Shown here: positions 53,371-63,580 of the stretch, one piece after another
Layout of the letters: the number at the start of each line of letters is the position of its first letter
How positions within the stretch are numbered: the stretch's first letter is position 1
From: Actinomadura sp. CNU-125
GTDB lineage: Bacteria > Actinomycetota > Actinomycetes > Streptosporangiales > Streptosporangiaceae
Assembly: GCF_001942465.1 (NCBI RefSeq)
Contig: NZ_MKJY01000055.1
Location: 1-64,000, forward strand
Length of the DNA: 64,000 nucleotides
Direction: 5' to 3'
Notes under the pieces: generated by a model
Databases searched by the model: none
The model's input: the letters and a program-made list of their open reading frames with translations, nothing else
Told to the model about the DNA's origin: nothing
Translations under genes and position numbers: made by a program

Positions 53371-53997
53371 GTGGTGATCGCCGCGCTGGTCATCTACCTG
53401 CTTTGGGCCGCTCTGGCCTTTGGGCTGCGCAGCATCGTGCAGTGGCGCCGCACCGGCGACACCGGATTCCGCGGCGGCGGCCTGGCCGAGGGAAGCGTGC
53501 AGTGGTGGGCGCGGGTCCTGTTCGTCGGTGCGCTGCTCATCGGCGCCGCCGGCCCGATCGCCGCGCTGGCCGGACTGCCCGCCATCGCCGTGCTGGACCA
53601 CACCGCGGTTCACACGGCCGGCGTGGTGCTGGCCGCGGCCGGGGTGGTGGCCACGCTGGCCGCGCAGGCCTCGATGGGCGCCTCCTGGCGGATCGGCGTG
53701 GCCGAGGACGAGCGCACCGCACTGGTCACCGGCGGGGCATTCGCGCTGGCCCGCAATCCCATCTTCACCGCGATGATCGCCACCGCCGCCGGGCTCGCCG
53801 CGATGGTCCCCAACGCCATTGCGTTGGTGGGCCTGGTGGTCACCATCGTGGCGATCGAGATGCAGGTACGCGCCGTCGAAGAGCCCTACCTGCTGCGCAC
53901 GCACGGCGACGCCTACACCGACTACGCCGGGCGGGTCGGCCGGTTCCTGCCCCGCCTCGGCCGCCTCACCGCCACCGGCCCGGGCGTGAAGCCGTGA
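53371..53997 (+). CDS. ICMT-like membrane methyltransferase family protein
   Basis: 208 residues from GTG 53371 (GGAGG 5 bases upstream; GTG 53374 possible). Several membrane helices; C-terminal signature GGAFALARNPIFTAMIATAA and RAVEEPYLLRTHGDAYTDYAGRVGRFLP matches the isoprenylcysteine carboxyl methyltransferase/phospholipid methyltransferase fold. Frequently found next to metal-resistance genes in actinomycetes, for reasons unknown. 55 bases after the CDF gene. Confidence 0.75.
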   Translation: MVIAALVIYLLWAALAFGLRSIVQWRRTGDTGFRGGGLAEGSVQWWARVLFVGALLIGAAGPIAALAGLPAIAVLDHTAVHTAGVVLAAAGVVATLAAQASMGASWRIGVAEDERTALVTGGAFALARNPIFTAMIATAAGLAAMVPNAIALVGLVVTIVAIEMQVRAVEEPYLLRTHGDAYTDYAGRVGRFLPRLGRLTATGPGVKP

Positions 53998-54046
53998 CGC
54001 CTGCGCTGCGGGCCCTCACTCGCGGCAGGCCGACGACGGAGAAGGC

Positions 54047-54472
<426 letters not shown>

Positions 54473-54805
54473 TCAACCCCGAGTGACGTCACGCCCGACG
54501 ACGTCGTAACGGCCCCGCTCGCGTGCAAGCTCCCGCAGGTCGGGGATGTGGTTGTACAACGTGCCCGGCGACACCCCAGCAGCTTGGCTATCGAAGTGAT
54601 CGAATGCTGCGGGTCGGGCAGCATGTCACGGGCCGCCCGCAGCAGGTCCTCGTTCACCATCGCGGGCCGGCCGCCGACGCGGCTGTGGGCGCGGGCGGCG
54701 GCCAGGCCCTCGCGGGTACCGGCGACGATGAGCTCGCGGATGAACTCGGCCAGCGCGGTGAAGACGCGGAAGATGAGCCGCCCGCCCGGGGGATCGGCGG
54801 GGGGC
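54473..54805 (-). pseudogene. Serine recombinase (resolvase) C-terminal remnant
   Basis: PGGRLIFRVFTALAEFIREL and GLAAARAHSRVGGRPAMV, then DPQHSITSIAKLLG, are the helix E and HTH linker of Tn3-type resolvases. One frame over (one base lost near 54565) the DNA-binding end continues GVSPGTLYNHIPDLREL to a stop at 54473. The catalytic domain with the Ser is missing. Confidence 0.65.
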
Positions 54806-55095
54806 GCCAGAAGGGAGGCCGGATCGCCGCTGCTCGCGCCGCCGGTCACCAAAGGGTGCCGCCGGGCCGCAACATGACGACGCTGACCGGCCAGGGTATG
54901 CCGGGCGGGACGTCCAGGACGGCGGGTCAAAGGCTTCTTCCACGATCTCGAAGTCGGCGTCCATCTCACGACACAGGCCGCAGTCGTTGCGGGCGTACGG
55001 ATAGGGCAGCACGGTCACAGGCTCGGGAGCGTCGCTCACACCCGCCATGCTCTCGACAAACAGCGTCGCACCGTTGTTGGACGGGCCAGTTTGCT

Positions 55096-55200
55096 GAAGG
55101 GGTTCTGCTTGCGCGGCGCGTTCAGATCGGCCCGCAGCATCGCATCGATCACCGGCTTGAACGGATCCAGCAGCGACGCCCGCGGCTCCATCCTCTTGCG
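55096..55200 (-). pseudogene. IS21-type IstA transposase fragment
   Basis: RKRMEPRASLLDPFKPVIDA and MLRADLNAPRKQ match the DNA-binding/N-terminal part of IstA. Only about 35 codons remain, joined directly to the IS110 fragment. No inverted repeats recognised. Confidence 0.5.
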
Positions 55201-55204
55201 CGGT

Positions 55205-55357
55205 TCGCCTCAACTGGGCGAACAGGCGCGGTAGTCGCTGCTCGTCGTTGGGCAGGGGCTTGTCGTGCAGTTTCTTGTTGGAGAGGTCCAAGGCGCAGGC
55301 ATGGTGTTCGCCCTTGCCGACGTCCAACCCCAACAACACCGCGTACTCGACGCTCAC
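55205..55357 (-). pseudogene. IS110-type transposase N-terminal fragment
   Basis: From ATG 55357: VLLGLDVGKGEHHACALDLS, NKKLHDKPLPNDEQRLPRLF. The first catalytic Asp of the DEDD transposase (GLDVGK) is present; everything after about 50 codons is replaced by IS21-type sequence. Between 54806 and 55095 the minus strand encodes unassigned debris (LPYPYARNDCGLCREMDADF). Confidence 0.6.
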
Positions 55358-55760
55358 GTCTACCTCTATCGGAGGTGTTCGACCTGGTCACGGTCCTGGC
55401 GGCGGCTGGCGGCGTCCACGTTACGGTGAGACGATGTCCTCTCACGGAGGGTTGCCTTGTCCCTATGAGCGGTCCACCGACGCCACCCGGGCCCGGTGAC
55501 ACCCCCCGGATCATGCGTGTGACAGGGGGCTTGAGTCATATCGGGCCGGGTGACCTGGCTTACCACCATGGGAGGGACGTGAAAACGGGGGGACTCGCCG
55601 GACAAGCAGGCGTCGGGGGCAGAATCGCGGGCAGGAACCTGCTGGTCCGCGGCCTGAACACCCTGGCGGCGGCCGTGGCCGCCACCCGGTTGCGGGGCGG
55701 GGCGGCGTCCTCGGCGCGTGGTGCCGCCTCCCTGCTCTCCGAGTCGATCGGCCGGCGTGT
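55358..55760. other. Gene-free stretch between IS scars and kinase gene
   Basis: No supportable gene on either strand. It probably contains the left end of the IS110-type element and older insertion debris. Confidence 0.35.
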
Positions 55761-58700
55761 TCATTCGCCGTCCGCGCGAGACGGCTCCTCCGCCAGTGAG
55801 GGGCAGATGTCGCGGTAATCGATGCCGGGTGGCACGTACTGGGCCCATTCGGCGCGGGTGAGGGGGCGTCCCACGATTGCGCAGGCGGTCGCTGCGGGGT
55901 CGGCGGGCATGGCGGTGTTCCACCGCCGGACGGTGGCGCGCTCGTCGCTGGTGGTCAGGGTCGTTGCGTCGGAGTTGAAGGTCAGGAAGGTCACCGGGCC
56001 GGTGTGGCCGGTGAGGGGCGCGCCGATCTGGCTTTGGCCGGTGGTCTCCCATAGCTTGACGACTCCGTCCTGGCCGCCGGTGGCTAGCGTGGTTCTGTCG
56101 CGGCTGAAGGCCAAGGAGGTCACCGGGCCGGTGTGGCCGGTGAAAGGTGCGCCGATCCGGTGGCCTTCACGGATATCCCACAGCACGGTGGTGTTGGTGG
56201 CGCCGATGGCCAGCGTCCGGTTGTCGGGGCCGAAGGCCAGGGCGCTGATGGTGCTGGGGGGACCGGTGATCGACGGGGTGAGCTGTTCGCGGTCGGAGAC
56301 GTCCCAGAGCCGGGTGGTCTGGCCGATCCCGGCTGCCAGGGTTTCGCCGTCGTGACTGAACGCCAGAGCGGATACCGCCGTGCCCGAGGTGAACAACGGC
56401 TCCTTGGTGATCAAGGTGCGCTTTTCCAGGTCCACAGTTGCACCTTGCCGTCGACGGGCAGATCGGTCGTGTAGTTCTGGTAACTCCTGCCAGTGGCCAG
56501 AGTGCGACCGTCCGGGCTGATGGCCATCGCGCTGATCTCGGCGCCCGAGCCGTCGTCGAGGTCGAACCAGCGGCGAGCCGCCGGGTCCCAGACCTTGAGT
56601 TGAGCTTCCAGGTCGGCGATGACGATGGTCCTGCCGTCCGGGCGGACGCTGATCTGCCTCACGTCCGTACGCCCGAAATCCTTACTCGGCGGCGCGGGGA
56701 CGGGAGGCTGTGACTGCTTTCCGGTGGTGACGTTCCAGGTTCGGAAGGAGGCGTCGCGTCCGTCGGTCGGGTCGAGGCTGACCATCGTCCGCCGGTCCGG
56801 GCTGAATCCCTGCCGGAGGAGGCCGCCGTCGGGGGGCACGGTGGCGCGGAAAAGGTGACTGGGCTGGTGCACGGTGACGTTCCACAGCCGTACCAGGTTC
56901 TTGGTGAAGTCGTGCGTGGTCAGGGAGACCACGGTGTGCCGACCGGCGAACGTGACGACCTTCAGCGAGTCCTCGACGTCCGCTGCGATGGATCCGACAC
57001 GGATGCCACTGGTGGTCTCCCACAGCCCTGTGCCGATGACCACGAGCCGCCCGTCGGGGCTGAAGGGCCCCACGCCGCTGTGCGGTCCGCGGATCGGCTC
57101 GCCCCGCATCCGGCCGGTCCGGACGTCCCACAAGTACGCGTTGCCTTCATCGTCCTCTGTGACCACGGTCCGCCCATCCGGGCTCAGAGCCACCGCTGCG
57201 CCTTTCACCGGGAAGGAGGTCGTGCGGCGACCGGTTTCCAGGTCCCACAACCGCAGCTTGGACGAACTGTCGTCGCCGGTGGCCACGGTCTTCGCACCGG
57301 GACCGATCAGGGTGTACGCATCGAGCCTGTCGATGGTGGAGTGGGGCACGGGCCGACCGAGGGGGCGCCGGGTCCGCACGTCCCAGAGTCCGACACTCTC
57401 GCCGTTGTCGACGGCCACGCGCGTCCCGTCGGAGGTGAAGGCCACCGATCGGGGGCGGGAGGACACCGGCAGGTCGCCCAGCGGCTGGCGGGTGCGCACG
57501 TCCCAGAGCCGCACCGTCCCTTTGACGTTCGTTTCGGCGAAGTCCTCCTCAGTCCATTCGGTCCCGGCGGCTGCCAACACTCGGCCATCCGGGCTGAGCG
57601 CCACCGACATCGGAAAGTCGCTGCTGGACCGCGTGAACAGGCGCAGTAGGCCGCCGACCTGGCGGTGCCTGCGCACGTCCCACAGTGCGATCGTGCCGTC
57701 CTTGTTGCCGATCGCCAGCAACCGCCCATCGCGGTCGGCCGCGAGCGTGTAGGGGTCGGGCCGGTATTCGTTCAGGACGCCGCGGGCCGGGTGGGTGACG
57801 ATGTTCAGCAGCGCGGCGCGGCTTTCGGGAGTTTCGCGGATGCGGTGAGCGGCGACGGCCAGCAGGGCCGCCATGTCGGGGGCGGTGCTGTTGAACTGCC
57901 GGCTCTGCGCGGCCAACTGCCGCGCGGCCGCGATGTCGCGCTGCCGGACGGTGGCCTGCTGCGTCTGCACCGCCCATCCGGTGGCGGCCAGCGACAGCAG
58001 TGTGGTCACCGCCAGCACGAACGCGGCGAGGCGGATGCGGCGGCTACGGGTCGTCTGGGCGCGGGTGCTCGCCGCCAGCAGGCGGCGCTCCAGTCGGTTG
58101 AGGGACGGGCGACGGTCCCCGGCGGTGGTCCACTGCACGGCCTCGTCCAGGTGCGCCCCGGTCAGCACGTCGCTGCGGCGATGCCCGTGCTCGGCCCAGG
58201 TCTGCGCGGCCCGGCGGAGGCGATGGTGAGTCGCCAACGCCGCGGCTTCACTCTCGACCCAGCCGCGCAACCTCGGCCATGCCCGAAGCACCGCCGGGCG
58301 TGCCAGGACGATCTGCTCGTCCGGCCGGTCGCCGGTCACGACCAGCAGCGGATGGAAGGCCCGCACCACACGCTCCAGCGCGTGGGCCTCGGCGGGATCC
58401 TGCCGGTCGGACAGCTCCGCGGCCCCCACCGGACGGGTGGACAGGCTCCCGTCCTCCCCGGGCACCACGCAGCGCAGGAATACCTCCGGGACCAGGCGCT
58501 GCTCACTCGGTGGTAAGGCGGCGTAGGCGTCCTCGGCGAGCTTGCCCAACGCCGGGTCGCCCGGCTCCCACCGGGACCCCAGCCCCGCCTGCGTGGCCCC
58601 GGCGGCGACCAACTCGTCCAGGTCGTCGGCACCCTCGCGGGGATCGCGGGTCAGCCCCGCCAGGATCGCCCGTGCGGACGGGCGCGCCAGCGGGTCCTTG

Positions 58701-59452
58701 GCCAGCGCCGCCGCCACCAGGGGACGCAGCGCGGCGGGCAGCGTGCTCAGGTCGGGGTCGTGGGTGCGGATCCGGTGCGCGATCTCGGGCAGCGCGCCGC
58801 CCTTGAAGGCATGTTCGCCGGTGGCCGCGAACACCATGATCGCCCCCCAGGCGAACACGTCGGCCGCCGCCCCGACGCGCTGCCCCGCGTACACCTCCGG
58901 CGCCATGTACCGCAGCGTCCCGGCGAATCCGCCCTCGGAGGCCGAGTGGGTGTCCAGCACCCGCGCGATCCCGAAATCGATCAACCGGGGGCCGTCCGGA
59001 CCCAGCATCACGTTGCCCGGCTTGAGGTCGCGGTGCACCACCCTGGCCTGGTGGATGGCCGTCAACGCCGTGGCGATCCCGATCCCGAGGCGGTGCAGAT
59101 CATCCCCGCCGAACCGGCGCCCTGGCCGTGCGCCCGCACCGTGGACGGTGGCTTGGAGGCTCAGCCCGTCGATGTACTCGCTGACGATGTAGGGCCGCGG
59201 TGTCTCCAGCCGCACCTGCAGGATCCTGGCGGTGCAGAACGAGGCGACCCGTTGCGCGGCATGCGCCTCAGCAGCCATCTGCGCGAATTCATCGGGGGAG
59301 CCCTGTGCCGCGTGCAGCACCTTGACCGCCACCCGGGCCCCATCGGGGGCGTAGGCGTCGTACACCACGCCCTGCCCACCGGCTCCCAGCCGGCCCGACA
59401 GCCAGAAATCGCCGACCTGCTCGGGATCTCCCGGTTCCAGCCGATACGACAC
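55761..59452 (-). pseudogene. Ser/Thr protein kinase with WD40 repeats, one frameshift
   Basis: About 1,230 residues if one base is restored near 56425 (DGKVQLW then DLEKRTLI). N-terminal kinase domain: GRLGAGGQGVVYDAY, VAVKVL (Lys), VVHRDLKPGNVML, LIDFGIAR, GTLRYMAPEVYAG. Residues about 290-470 resemble the helical C-terminal part of STAND NTPases (DAYAALPPSEQRLVPEVFLR) but no P-loop is seen. One membrane helix (IRLAAFVLAVTTLLSLAATG) near 485 precedes about 14 WD40 blades (SPDGRVLAAAG, LWDVRTRQPLG and so on). A membrane-bound sensor kinase with an external propeller pair is likely; ligand unknown. Confidence 0.82.
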
Positions 59453-59637
59453 TTGATCACCCGTTCAACCCATCACCGGCGGGCGTGAATCGCCCGGAGC
59501 AGAATTTGATCAACAGCCATTACGACGGGTGAGACTCGATGAGAGTTCGACATGGCCGCCGGATCGGGGGAGCCGTAGTCGGCAGGCCGCGACTCCCTGG
59601 AGATCGCTCAGTGCGGAAATGGACGTGCGGACGTGCG

Positions 59638-59888
59638 TCAGTGCTTGATCGCGACGGCGCCCTGATCGTCGACCTTGAGGGGGCGTCGGCGAGGTCGGCA
59701 CGCCGGTCGGCGGGGGAGACGAGTCCGAGGTCGAGGATGTCGAGCCCCTCGAAGAAGGCTCCAGTGAGCCTCGCGTTCTGTCGCCGTGAGGTGCCGGTGA
59801 GGGAGAGGAAACCTGATTCGGCTTTCGAGTGGAACGTCGGGTGCGGAAGGGGTGCTGCGCCGAGACGGTCGCCGTCTACGACCGGCAT
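59638..59888 (-). pseudogene. Small unknown reading frame, one base out of phase
   Basis: ATG 59888 to a stop at 59638 after restoring one C in a C-run near 59685: [40 protein letters not shown], then [13 protein letters not shown]. Coding-like composition; family not recognised. It follows the damaged kinase gene and may be the end of a lost larger gene. Confidence 0.35.
59776..59797 (+). repeat. 22-base direct repeat, copy 1
   Basis: Exact match of 22 bases (beginning TTCTGTCGCCGTGAGG) with positions 59930-59951, 154 bases apart. On the minus strand it encodes GTSRRQ-like codons in both places. May reflect a small duplication at the 3' end of the damaged kinase gene. Confidence 0.6.
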
Positions 59889-59909
59889 CCGGAGCTCTTG
59901 TGAAGGATG

Positions 59910-60993
59910 TCAGAGGCGTCTGATGTTCCTTCTGTCGCCGTGAGGTGCCGGACCGATCGTCGTCGCCTCGCACTGGTTGAATCCCGCACAGTCGCTCCAT
60001 CGATCCTTGATGCAAAGTACGGCCGTCGGGTCGCCTGCGCCGTACCTGTTGACTGGACGGTGTGTGGGAGGCTCGCACTCCCCTTTCCGAGGGAGACGGG
60101 CGGTCACCACCCAGGTGCCCGCAAGGGTGTAGCAGGGCACGATACGGGCGTTCTTGCTGAATTCTCCCATTGTTGTGCTTTCTCGTACGTACAGGCAATC
60201 GCCGGGCTGGGCGCTCCACGCGGCGGGCGCCGTGGCGACGGTGATGGCCTGCGTCCACAGCACGGCGCCCGCGGTGACCGCCAGGGCGGTAATAACCGCG
60301 TTTCGCCGCACGCGGGGCGAGGCGGTCGTCTGTGTCTGGCGTGTACCGGACGAGCCGTGGCGTTCCGCCGGGACGGTTTCCGCGGTCCGCTGGTCGTCGA
60401 CCATGGTCGCGATCGCCGGCGGGAGCCATCGGGCGGGGGCGTCGGTCGATGCGGTGAGCCGCTCGAGGACCTCGCCGGTGGAGGGGCGGTCGGCGGGGGG
60501 AGGTGGCGTCCAGTGCCCGGGCGATGCCGAAGTCGATGACCCGGGGACCGTCGTCGGCCAGCAGCACGTTGGAGGGTTTGAGATCGCGGTGCACCAGACC
60601 GCAGGAGTGTACGGCGGCCAGCCCTTCGGCCAGTCCGGCACCGAGCACGCCGATGGACGATGCGGGCAGCGGTCCGTGGCGGTCGACGGCCGCCTGTAGC
60701 GAAGGGCCGGGGATGTAGGCGGTGACCAGCCAGGGGGGATCGCCGTCGGGGTCGGCGTCGACCAGTTGGGCGGCGTAGAAGCCGCCGACCCGGCGTGCGG
60801 CCTCGACCTCCAGCGCGAAGCGGCGCCGGAAGGCGGAGTCCTTGGCGAATTCCGGACGGATCACCTTGACCGCGACCGGGCGCCTGCTCCGGGAACGGCC
60901 CAGGAAGACCTGTCCCATGCCGCCCCCGCCCAGCCTCCCCTCCAGCCTGTACGGTCCCACCCTGCCGGGATCGCCCGGCCGCAACCTCTCCAT
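59910..60993 (-). pseudogene. Ser/Thr kinase with deleted activation segment
   Basis: ATG 60993 starts a PknB-type kinase: [26 protein letters not shown] (Lys), [28 protein letters not shown]. At about 60505 the sequence jumps one frame over to [16 protein letters not shown], the very end of the kinase C-lobe; activation loop, APE motif and the C-lobe helices (about 110 residues) are missing. A membrane helix ([14 protein letters not shown]) and an extracellular Cys-containing domain ([36 protein letters not shown]) follow. It cannot be a working kinase as is. Same strand as the WD40 kinase; both are degenerate. Confidence 0.7.
59930..59951 (+). repeat. 22-base direct repeat, copy 2
   Basis: Second copy of the repeat at 59776. 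It overlaps the last codons of the kinase remnant, which stops at 59910. Confidence 0.6.
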
Positions 60994-61696
60994 GGGCCCC
61001 TCAAAAGAACGTTCATGTCTACTGAATAGAACTATCCCAGGCCCTGCTCGTTCACGGAAGTGGGCCGCAGGCGGTGTTGTGGCCTGGCGGGATCGATGGC
61101 ACCGGCGCGTGAACGGTTCTTGGGGGCGGGCGTCGGCAGAGGTTGAGAGGTCGTGCGTAGGGTCGCGCAGATGGGGAGACACGGGCGACCCTCTGCGGGC
61201 CGACGGCCGTGGGATCCGTACCGCGGGGGATCGGCTGCGAAGGCGGCCCGAAGGACGCCGCGGCCGTGTCCACGTGTACCACGAGTGCTGGTGGCTGGGT
61301 TCTGCGGCGTATTCGCCTGAAGCGTGCCGCTCGAAAAGCAAGTCCCGCAGTTCGGGCTCACGCCACCTTGCCGAGCGTGGTGTCGTGGATCCCGACCTCA
61401 CGGGCTACGTGGGCCGTCCAGGAGCATGCGGACGATCTCGTCCTTGTCCTCCTGGGGGACAAGTCGCCTCTGTCTCGCGAACTGTCATTCCTTCCGGTTC
61501 CCCCAACCTTGTTGGGAGCCTGCCCGGAAGATCCCTCGCACCTCAGGCGGCCGAGGACCACGGCGAGATCGGACGGGGTCGCCGGTGCCGGGATGCGTCG
61601 TCGCGAAGGACGGTGGGGACCGCGCCTTCCTGATCGACTTTCCCGGCCCGCCGCACCCGGCCCGCCGCCCTGAGCGCAGTCGGCTCATCGGTCAAT
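60994..61696. other. Gene-poor stretch with transposase scar
   Basis: No intact gene. On the minus strand around 61358-61410 a short piece reads [16 protein letters not shown], like the helix-turn-helix of IS3-type OrfA transposases, preceded out of frame by VPQEDKDEIVRML. Nothing else recognised. Confidence 0.35.
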
Positions 61697-62614
61697 CTAT
61701 GGCCGGTGGGCTTGGCTCGCCATGCGGAGGGCCGCCCAGGCGTCCGCTACCGGACCGACGTGCCCGAGCTTGTCCGGGTTGTTCACCGTGCGGATCGTCT
61801 GGATCTGCCCGTCGAGTACATCGAGCGCCCAGGCGCTGAGGACCTGACCGTCCCGGTCGCGCAAGATCGCGCCCGGCTGGCCGTTCACCTGCTGCGACTC
61901 CACGACGCCGCCACCCCTGGCGACCAGCGGGACGAACGCTGCGAGCACCCGGGCCACGTTCTCGGCACCAAGGACGCGGGGTGCCCACTGCGGGGCCTTG
62001 CCGCCACTGTCGCCGATCATGTGAACGTCGGCGGCCAGCAGCTCGGCCAGCCCGTCGACGTCCCCTTCCCGGAAGGCTTCGAAGAACCGTTCGGCGAGTT
62101 CCTCGCGCTCTTTGCGGTCGGCCTCGAACCGGGCCCGGCCCGCGTCCATGTGACGTCGTGCCCGCACCGCGAGCTGGTGGCACGCCCCCTCCGATCGCCC
62201 CACGGCCGCCGCGATCTCCGGGAAGCCGAAGGCGAACACCTCACGCAGCACGAAGACCGCACGCTCCAGCGGGGTGAGCCGTTCCAGCAGGAGCAGGGCC
62301 GCCATCGACAACGAGTCCGCCAGCTCCGCCGACCGCGCCGGATCCTGATAGGGATCGGTCAGCAGCGGCTCGGGGAGCCACGGCCCGACGTACTCCTCCC
62401 GCCGGACGCGGGCCGAGCGCAGCACGTCGATCGAGATCCGGGTGACCACGGTCGACAGGAACGCCTTGGCCGACGCGGGCTCGGCCGAAGATGCCTGGTA
62501 ACGCAGCCAGGTCTCCTGGACCGCGTCCTCGGCCTCCCCGACACTGCCCAGGATCCGGTAGGCGATCGAGAACAGCAGCGGCCGTAGTTCCTGGAACTCT
62601 TCGGTCTCGGTCAA
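61697..62614 (-). CDS. ECF41-type RNA polymerase sigma factor (SigJ-like)
   Basis: 305 residues from TTG 62614, chosen because AGAAGGAG precedes it; GTG 62644 is possible. Sigma region 2 (LFSIAYRILGSVGEAEDAVQ), linker YVGPWLPEPL typical of ECF41, region 4 (LTPLERAVFVLREVFAFGFP, SEGACHQLAVRA), then a SnoaL-like C-terminal domain (ERFFEAFREGDVDGLAELL) with the NPDKL motif. In this group the C-terminal domain, not an anti-sigma factor, controls activity. The adjacent SDR gene is a typical ECF41 partner. Confidence 0.85.
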   Translation of the reverse strand: MTETEEFQELRPLLFSIAYRILGSVGEAEDAVQETWLRYQASSAEPASAKAFLSTVVTRISIDVLRSARVRREEYVGPWLPEPLLTDPYQDPARSAELADSLSMAALLLLERLTPLERAVFVLREVFAFGFPEIAAAVGRSEGACHQLAVRARRHMDAGRARFEADRKEREELAERFFEAFREGDVDGLAELLAADVHMIGDSGGKAPQWAPRVLGAENVARVLAAFVPLVARGGGVVESQQVNGQPGAILRDRDGQVLSAWALDVLDGQIQTIRTVNNPDKLGHVGPVADAWAALRMASQAHRP

Positions 62615-62666
62615 GCCGACTCCTTCTCGAATTGCTGCCACCACAAGCTGCCCCGAGCCACCACCG

Positions 62667-63434
62667 TCACCAGGGCAACGGGCCGTCCTCGCTGAAGAAA
62701 CCGGCGGTCGGCCCGTCCGCGCCGAGCGTGGCCAGGCGCACCACGACCGCGGCGCCCTGTGCGGGGGTCAGGTGCCCGGTGTGGTTGTTGCTGTCGGTGT
62801 CGACGAAGCCGGGGGCGGCGGCGTTGACCAGGATGCCGTCCTTGCGCAGCTCATTGGCGTACTGCACGGTCAGCGCGCTCAGCGCGGACTTGGAGGGCGT
62901 GTACGCGGCCGACGGCATCAGCGCCGCGACGGGCCCGTCCGGGTCGCTGGTGAGGGTCAGCGACGCGGCGTGGCTGCTGACGTTCACGACGCGCGGTGCC
63001 GGTGACCGCCGCAGCAGCGGCAGCATGGCGTTGGTCACCGCGATCACCCCGAAGACGTTGGTCTCGAACACCGTCCGGACCATGTTCAGGTCGATGGAAC
63101 TCGGGACCTGATCGTAGGCGTCTTCGGGGGAGACCTGCCCGGAGCCGGTGATGCCGGCGTTGTTGATCAGCACGTCGAGGTGGCCGAAGCGCTCCTCGAC
63201 CCGGTTGGCTGCCGCCTGGGCGGCGGCCTGGTCGGTGACGTCCAGGGTGACCGCGTGCGCGTCGCCGCCTGCCGCGCGGAGCGCCGCGGCGACCTCTTCG
63301 CCGCGCTGCGGGTCTCTGGCCCCGATCAGGACCGTCAAGCCCAGCGCGGCGAGCCGCTCGGCAACCGCACGGCCGATCCCCTTGTTCGCCCCGGTGACCA
63401 GCGCGATCTTCTGGTGTGGGGCATGCTCGCTCAT
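62667..63434 (-). CDS. Short-chain dehydrogenase, ECF41-associated
   Basis: 255 residues: TGANKGIGRAVAERL, NNAGITGSG, NVSSHAASLT with catalytic Ser, YTPSK, AAAPGFVDTD. Arg in GARDPQRG suggests NADPH. Located 52 bases upstream of the sigma factor gene, in line with the ECF41 pattern of a sigma factor next to an oxidoreductase, epimerase or carboxymuconolactone decarboxylase gene which it activates. Confidence 0.82.
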   Translation of the reverse strand: MSEHAPHQKIALVTGANKGIGRAVAERLAALGLTVLIGARDPQRGEEVAAALRAAGGDAHAVTLDVTDQAAAQAAANRVEERFGHLDVLINNAGITGSGQVSPEDAYDQVPSSIDLNMVRTVFETNVFGVIAVTNAMLPLLRRSPAPRVVNVSSHAASLTLTSDPDGPVAALMPSAAYTPSKSALSALTVQYANELRKDGILVNAAAPGFVDTDSNNHTGHLTPAQGAAVVVRLATLGADGPTAGFFSEDGPLPW

Positions 63435-63580
63435 GACCGGCTCCTTGCTGCAGGTGGTGTGTTCTTCTCAGAATCTGATCTCGAACCCGAGACGAGACAG
63501 CCCGGCCATTCCTGACATGCGGACAGAAACCGGGGAGAGAACGTTGGCGCTTCGGACGGGCAGGCCGCGACCGCGGGTGC

